Assembly (NCBI GenBank): GCA_947476955.1
Contig: CANJSS010000013.1
Span: 1-35,845, forward strand
Direction of reading: 5' to 3'
DNA: 35,845 nucleotides
Source: Flavobacteriales bacterium
GTDB taxonomy: Bacteria > Bacteroidota > Bacteroidia > Flavobacteriales_D > Crocinitomicaceae
Position numbers and translations under genes: made by a program. Below, in pieces: positions 33,548-35,845 of this stretch (within the stretch, counting starts at the first letter, position 1; each line of letters opens with the position of its first letter). The notes beneath the pieces were generated by a model, which was given only the letters and a program-made list of their open reading frames with translations, searched no databases and was not told the origin of the DNA.

Positions 33548-35167
33548 GTAATTTATGAGACGACCCCCTGGATATTGGAATGACTGGAAAAATTTAGAAC
33601 TAACATTACTACCAATTTGTCAGAAACTGAATCGTTTTCCATCTGCGACAGAACTTTCTTCAATGGGACTTTCTTCTGTTGTTAAATATGCCTTGCCAAA
33701 TTTTGGTGGATACGGAACCGTTGCAACACGACTTGGTTTTAAAACATATGATGAATCTATAAACAGACACCCTCCAGACTTTTGGACAAAGGAGAAAACA
33801 ATTGAAGAATATATTAAGTTTATAAAACAATACGATTTTAAATACTTCCCAAGTCATAGAGAAATTACCACAAAGGGAAGGGACGATTTAAAAAATGCTA
33901 TTTATAAATTTTTTGGCTTCAGAGAATTTAAGAAAATTATAAAGGAAAAAGGAATTATACTTGAACCAACTAGAAGCAATTCCAACAAATGGAATGAAAC
34001 AAATATTATTACTGAATTAAAAAGTATAATAACACACTTGGGATATTTCCCCTCTATAAAAGATTTTGAAACCCTAAATAGACACGACTTAAGAGGTGCA
34101 ATTGACAAATTTGGAGGTGCCAAAAAATTTATTTCACTGCTTAATTCACAATCCAAAGCAGAATATCGGAACATCAAACCCTCTGGACATTGGATGAAGT
34201 GGGAAAACGTCGAACCCACTCTTAAAAACATTTGTAAAACAATTGGACGTTTCCCTTCTAAGACAGATTTTATTGGACTTGGACACAAAGACCTTTATCA
34301 CGGATTAAAGTATCACGGAAATTTAAAAGACTTAGCAAATAAGTTAGGATATGAATACAAAACACATAATCAGTTCATAACTCTGGACGGTGATTATGTA
34401 TTAAGTATTTATGAAATTCTATTCGATAATTTTTTGTTCTTAAATAAAATTTCGCATAAAGTAAATGGCGTTGTTGATGATAAATCAGGGAAAACGTTTC
34501 GTTATGATTTTTTAATTCAAAACAAGGAAGACTTCTACATTGAAATTTGGGGACTGAGCAATTCCAATACAAATAAGTCAAAAAATTATGACATCAAAAG
34601 AGCAACAAAGGAAGTTTTTTATAAGAGTAAAAATTTAAACCTATTAAGTATCGAGCCCGACTTATTTAACGGTGACTTTTATAGAATATACGAGAATCTT
34701 AAAGCATTTTGTAAAGCCTCCGGAATAAAAAAAGAGAATTTTTATGAAAGTGAGAACTATATCGACCTTTTTATCGCTAAAGCATATTCTTATGAAACTT
34801 TGCAAAATGAATTAGCGCCATTCATTAAACGGTTTGATGGCTATATGCCAACTGCCTCGTTTTTAACTTCACATGGCGCAGGTCGACTTGTTAGCAGGGT
34901 TAGACAATTTGGTGGTTTTAAGAAAGTAAAAAGCAAATTGGGACTTTTATCAAACCCGAAAACAATTAGATACATTAAAAAATAAACAACGCATAACAGC
35001 ACCTAAGCAAGATGCGGAAGATCGTGCAAGTTGCAAATGCATTTTTTAAAGGTGCGCTACGCGCAACATTTTTTGCATTTGCGATTAAGTTCAGTACATT
35101 TAATGAAATTTATCGGTTAAGACAGTTTGGTGCTTTTAATTTCCGCACCTCGCTTAGCTGCCAACCG
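33542..35167 (+). mobile_element. Integron-like gene cassette 1
   Basis: Bounded by the G/TT positions of sites A and B (1626 bp), with one plus-strand gene. Its left end GTTATGCGT (33541-33549) is the exact 9-nt reverse complement of ACGCATAAC (34989-34997) at the start of its own right-end palindrome. This is what a circular cassette would need to rebuild a full attC. Site B's right box, belonging to the next cassette, pairs over only 5 nt. Confidence 0.75.
33555..34985 (+). CDS. Cassette-borne five-repeat DNA-binding protein with probable PD-(D/E)XK nuclease core
   Basis: 476 residues. There are five copies of a roughly 55-residue helical repeat (about 6-62, 73-131, 146-197, 210-266 and 411-464), each with a (R/Y)(F/M)P(S/T) turn, a short helix and a G-(G/F/N)-x-x-(K/E)-(F/L/V) end. 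It resembles the homing-endonuclease-associated repeat family. Between repeats 4 and 5 lies a region (about 280-370) fitting a Vsr/PD-(D/E)XK-type core: E287 (SIYEILFDNFLF), D318 (TFRYDFLI), E330 (FYIEIWG), then KRATKEVFYK (K348/K352). The catalytic Lys is displaced, as in some family members. The start lies 8 bases after the left boundary box. A self-contained nuclease with its own DNA-recognition repeats fits homing or anti-phage roles; neither is shown. Confidence 0.8.
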   Translation: MRRPPGYWNDWKNLELTLLPICQKLNRFPSATELSSMGLSSVVKYALPNFGGYGTVATRLGFKTYDESINRHPPDFWTKEKTIEEYIKFIKQYDFKYFPSHREITTKGRDDLKNAIYKFFGFREFKKIIKEKGIILEPTRSNSNKWNETNIITELKSIITHLGYFPSIKDFETLNRHDLRGAIDKFGGAKKFISLLNSQSKAEYRNIKPSGHWMKWENVEPTLKNICKTIGRFPSKTDFIGLGHKDLYHGLKYHGNLKDLANKLGYEYKTHNQFITLDGDYVLSIYEILFDNFLFLNKISHKVNGVVDDKSGKTFRYDFLIQNKEDFYIEIWGLSNSNTNKSKNYDIKRATKEVFYKSKNLNLLSIEPDLFNGDFYRIYENLKAFCKASGIKKENFYESENYIDLFIAKAYSYETLQNELAPFIKRFDGYMPTASFLTSHGAGRLVSRVRQFGGFKKVKSKLGLLSNPKTIRYIKK

Positions 35168-35173
35168 TTATAA
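34991..35173 (+). repeat. attC-like recombination site B
   Basis: R''-like GCATAAC (34991-34997) and R'-like GTTATAA (35167-35173) frame inner arms CTAAGCAAGATGCGGAA (35003-35019) and TTCCGCACCTCGCTTAG (35141-35157). Of 17 positions, 15 pair and the other two are T-G on the bottom strand. The apical part has further nested stems (GCAAATGCA/TGCATTTGC at 35033-35041 and 35074-35082, and a GCGC/GCGC hairpin), like the long variable terminal structure of large attC sites such as VCRs. Length 183 nt. Confidence 0.85.
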
Positions 35174-35702
35174 GCAAATTAAAAACCAGATTATGAAATG
35201 CGAAAATTTTAAAAAAATTCTTCAAGAGAATTTAGATGGAAAAATCACCATAAATTCAAACAAAGTTTGGGGTTGGAAATTGTCAATAAAGAAAGACATT
35301 GAATTAGGTGTTGAAATTGAAAAAAATGCTAATCATGTGATTTTGACAATTTCTCGAGAAGAGCCAGGTTTATTAGATGATAAATATCCTTGCATAAAAA
35401 AGTTTATAATAAAACGTTTAGAACAAATTGCAGGTGCAAAAAAAACAATACGATGGCTTGACTATTTTGATATTGAAAAGGACTCAGAAACATTTATAGA
35501 AAATAGAAATGAAAAATTTTATCCAAAACCGAAATTTCACAAAAAATATTTTTATGATGATGCAGAAGTAGTAAAATTTTTGAAGGAGTTGATTAGCAAA
35601 TGATTGTAAATCTTCTTATAACAGCACCTACTTGTAATTTTTGCGTGTTAATGCTCAAATACGTAACTTGGACTTGCAAAAACTACAAGTAGCTGCAAAC
35701 CG
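35168..35702 (+). mobile_element. Integron-like gene cassette 2
   Basis: 535 bp between the G/TT points of sites B and C, carrying one small plus-strand gene. Its left end GTTATAAG (35167-35174) is the exact 8-nt reverse complement of CTTATAAC (35615-35622) at its own right end, the same self-matching rule as cassette 1. Site C's right box pairs in place over only 4 nt. Confidence 0.78.
35193..35603 (+). CDS. Unrecognised 136-residue cassette protein
   Basis: The ATG at 35193 (MKCENFKKILQEN) is chosen. The frame is also open upstream from 35127, but that part lies inside site B's right arm and is artefactual. The protein is charged, with alternating strand and helix stretches: WGWKLSIKKDIELGVEIEK, HVILTISREEPG, a YPCIKKFIIKRLEQI helix, and a KKTIRWLDYFDIEKD segment near the middle. 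No signal peptide or membrane segment; cytosolic. I do not recognise a family. Being in a cassette suggests a stand-alone function such as defence, a toxin-antitoxin part or an accessory enzyme, but the sequence shows none of these. Confidence 0.7.
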   Translation: MKCENFKKILQENLDGKITINSNKVWGWKLSIKKDIELGVEIEKNANHVILTISREEPGLLDDKYPCIKKFIIKRLEQIAGAKKTIRWLDYFDIEKDSETFIENRNEKFYPKPKFHKKYFYDDAEVVKFLKELISK

Positions 35703-35708
35703 TTAAAG
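35616..35708 (+). repeat. attC-like recombination site C
   Basis: R''-like TTATAAC (35616-35622) and R'-like GTTAAAG (35702-35708) flank arms CTACTTGTAATTTTTGC (35628-35644) and GCAAAAACTACAAGTAG (35676-35692). Sixteen of 17 positions pair, and the other is T-G on the bottom strand. The outer spacers are unequal (AGCAC on the left, CTGCAAACC on the right), as in attC sites. At 93 nt it is the shortest of the three. Confidence 0.85.
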
Positions 35709-35736
35709 GCAAGCTCGAAGACCACAAAAAATCAAT

Positions 35737-35845
35737 ATGAAACAATTAGTAATTATTCTTTTCCTAACATTGAATGCCTCAGCCCAAGAAGTGTGCAGTA
35801 ATGGATTGGATGATGATAACGATGGATTGATTGATCTTAACGACA
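35737..35845 (+). CDS. Start of a secreted acidic-repeat protein (runs off window)
   Basis: The ATG at 35737 opens MKQLVIILFLTLNASAQ, a signal peptide, then EVCSNGLDDDNDGLIDLND to the window edge. The CxNGxDDDxDGLxD pattern is the calcium-binding-like start seen in large T9SS-exported Bacteroidota proteins. It begins 29 bases after site C's R' box, so it is either the next cassette gene or the chromosomal gene beyond the array. Only 36 codons are visible. Confidence 0.75.
   Translation, partial: MKQLVIILFLTLNASAQEVCSNGLDDDNDGLIDLND

Noticed and set aside
35127-35192. Upstream in-frame extension of the cassette 2 gene
   Set aside because: It lies in the right arm and R' box of site B, so it is read-through of the recombination site; the ATG at 35193 gives a normal start.
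33412-35845. Transposon or insertion sequence as the explanation for the repeats
   Set aside because: No transposase, no target-site duplication and no shared terminal inverted repeats; arms are different in each site but self-complementary, which fits attC and not IS ends.

Overview
The window looks like chromosomal DNA from a Bacteroidota bacterium, probably Flavobacteriales (Fluviicola/Crocinitomicaceae-like). The reasons are low GC, little Shine-Dalgarno, type IX secretion (T9SS) C-terminal sorting domains, MopE-type Ca/metal-binding repeats, long-form IspH, a recF-DUF721 pair divergent from TPR-ribH, and TAnnTTTG-like promoter elements. No rRNA, tRNA or CRISPR array was seen.

Left part (1-9.4 kb): minus-strand accessory and envelope genes. 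These are a ClC chloride channel (cut by the window edge), a secreted beta-lactamase-fold serine hydrolase, two small secreted proteins made of near-identical tandem repeats, hypothetical membrane and lipoproteins, and a Csp-like four-helix copper-binding protein. The copper protein's 3' end runs into the remains of a microbial rhodopsin gene. An old-yellow-enzyme reductase with a small partner gene lies divergent to an HxlR regulator, with a palindrome between them. A VanZ-like protein and an HPF-like protein follow.

Middle (9.4-30.5 kb): minus-strand, mostly conserved genes. They are an M1 peptidase with a barrel-like C-terminal half, a T9SS-exported MopE-repeat protein, a TlpA-like thioredoxin-fold protein, an ABC ATPase/permease pair, miaA (no ordinary start codon upstream of its P-loop), MltF-like lytic transglycosylase, ACP phosphodiesterase, DUF2795, ATP:cob(I)alamin adenosyltransferase, a receiver-adenylate cyclase-HD fusion, ispH, a DUF4139 protein, glmM, ribH and a TPR protein. 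Rho-independent hairpins close several units.

Right part (30.7-35.8 kb): plus strand. recF and a DciA-like DUF721 gene, then a secreted alpha/beta hydrolase, then a 541-nt non-coding stretch leading into an integron-like cassette array. Three imperfect palindromes with attC architecture (outer TAAC...GTTA boxes, variable but self-complementary arms) separate single plus-strand genes. The left boundary of each complete cassette is the exact reverse complement (9 nt and 8 nt) of the box at its own right end, as expected of cassettes that integrate from circles. No integrase is visible. Cassette 1 encodes a five-repeat, probable PD-(D/E)XK nuclease; cassette 2 encodes an unrecognised 136-residue protein; the third unit starts a secreted protein and runs off the window.
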